Below, piece by piece: positions 32,450 to 32,472 of a DNA stretch of 32,472 nt (its first letter is position 1; each line of letters begins with the position of its first letter). A model generated the notes under the pieces. That model was not told the DNA's origin. It saw nothing but the letters and a program-made list of their open reading frames with translations, and made no database searches. Position numbers and translations under genes: made by a program. Source of the DNA: Nitrospirota bacterium (GTDB taxonomy: Bacteria; Nitrospirota; Thermodesulfovibrionia; Thermodesulfovibrionales; UBA6898); contig JAJZPM010000045.1 in assembly GCA_021811105.1 (NCBI GenBank), forward strand, positions 1-32,472. The letters are read 5' to 3'.

Positions 32450-32472
32450 TTAAGGTTAGATAATTTCGGTAG

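Noticed and set aside
13587-32472. Distal attachment site (attR) of the island
   Set aside because: Reading for a repeat of the tRNA 3' end found none, so no right boundary can be assigned within the window.

Overview
The window looks like a chromosomal segment of a Gram-negative, type IV-piliated bacterium. The gene set (kup, a LOG-family gene, nadB, the pilB-pilT-pilC-pilS-pilR block, a small TOPRIM gene, yraN) would suit Nitrospirota or a deltaproteobacterial lineage, but this taxonomic guess rests on gene order and sequence style only. The boundary between ordinary chromosome and acquired DNA is clear: bases ~594-13586 are compact core genes ending in a tRNA-Ala(GGC), and a tyrosine-recombinase gene begins 14 bp past the tRNA 3' end. 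Everything from 13.6 kb to the right edge reads as an integrated genomic island whose far end lies beyond the window.

Core part. The left edge (1-593) holds decayed DNA with a short helicase remnant. Then come kup (minus), a LOG-family gene (plus), nadB (minus), and a minus-strand run pilB > pilT > pilC > pilS > pilR. That run supplies the assembly ATPase, retraction ATPase, inner-membrane platform protein and two-component regulators of type IV pili. A TOPRIM gene and yraN run divergently from pilB, followed by the tRNA with its own promoter.

Island part. Integrase, excisionase-like HTH and ParB form a tight minus-strand group (13.6-15.9 kb). Two plus-strand genes follow, a replication-relaxation family protein and an unrecognised 425-aa protein. 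Two copies of the palindrome CGACACNGTGTCG, one upstream of parB and one at the end of the replication-relaxation gene, are candidate sites for ParB or another regulator. A gene-poor stretch (18.4-19.2 kb) carries a family of covarying hairpins. From 19.2 kb on the island is a patchwork of defence and toxin-antitoxin genes: an AbiEi/AbiEii pair whose toxin is fused to a WYL-like domain and a zinc-knuckle tail; a metallophosphoesterase; an XRE-ImmA/IrrE regulator pair; a divergent ubiquitin-like operon; a dual-OB/DUF488 pair; a truncated ATPase tail; a possible sigma-like protein; a second AbiE pair with a broken toxin gene; and a cytidine-deaminase-like gene with a small coupled partner. Remnants of HicA and a ~33-bp repeat present three times mark the seams between cassettes.

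The most interesting system is the three-gene operon at 24275-26423: a single-domain ubiquitin-like protein, an E2-fold protein and a JAB-E1 fusion, all translationally coupled by 1-4 nt overlaps. The Ubl has no diglycine end and the E2-like protein has no cysteine at all, so textbook thioester conjugation is not possible as encoded. Its promoter overlaps a perfect inverted repeat and faces the XRE-ImmA pair. This suggests an inducible switch of the ImmR/ImmA type controlling a ubiquitin-like system, which is an inference from arrangement and motifs.
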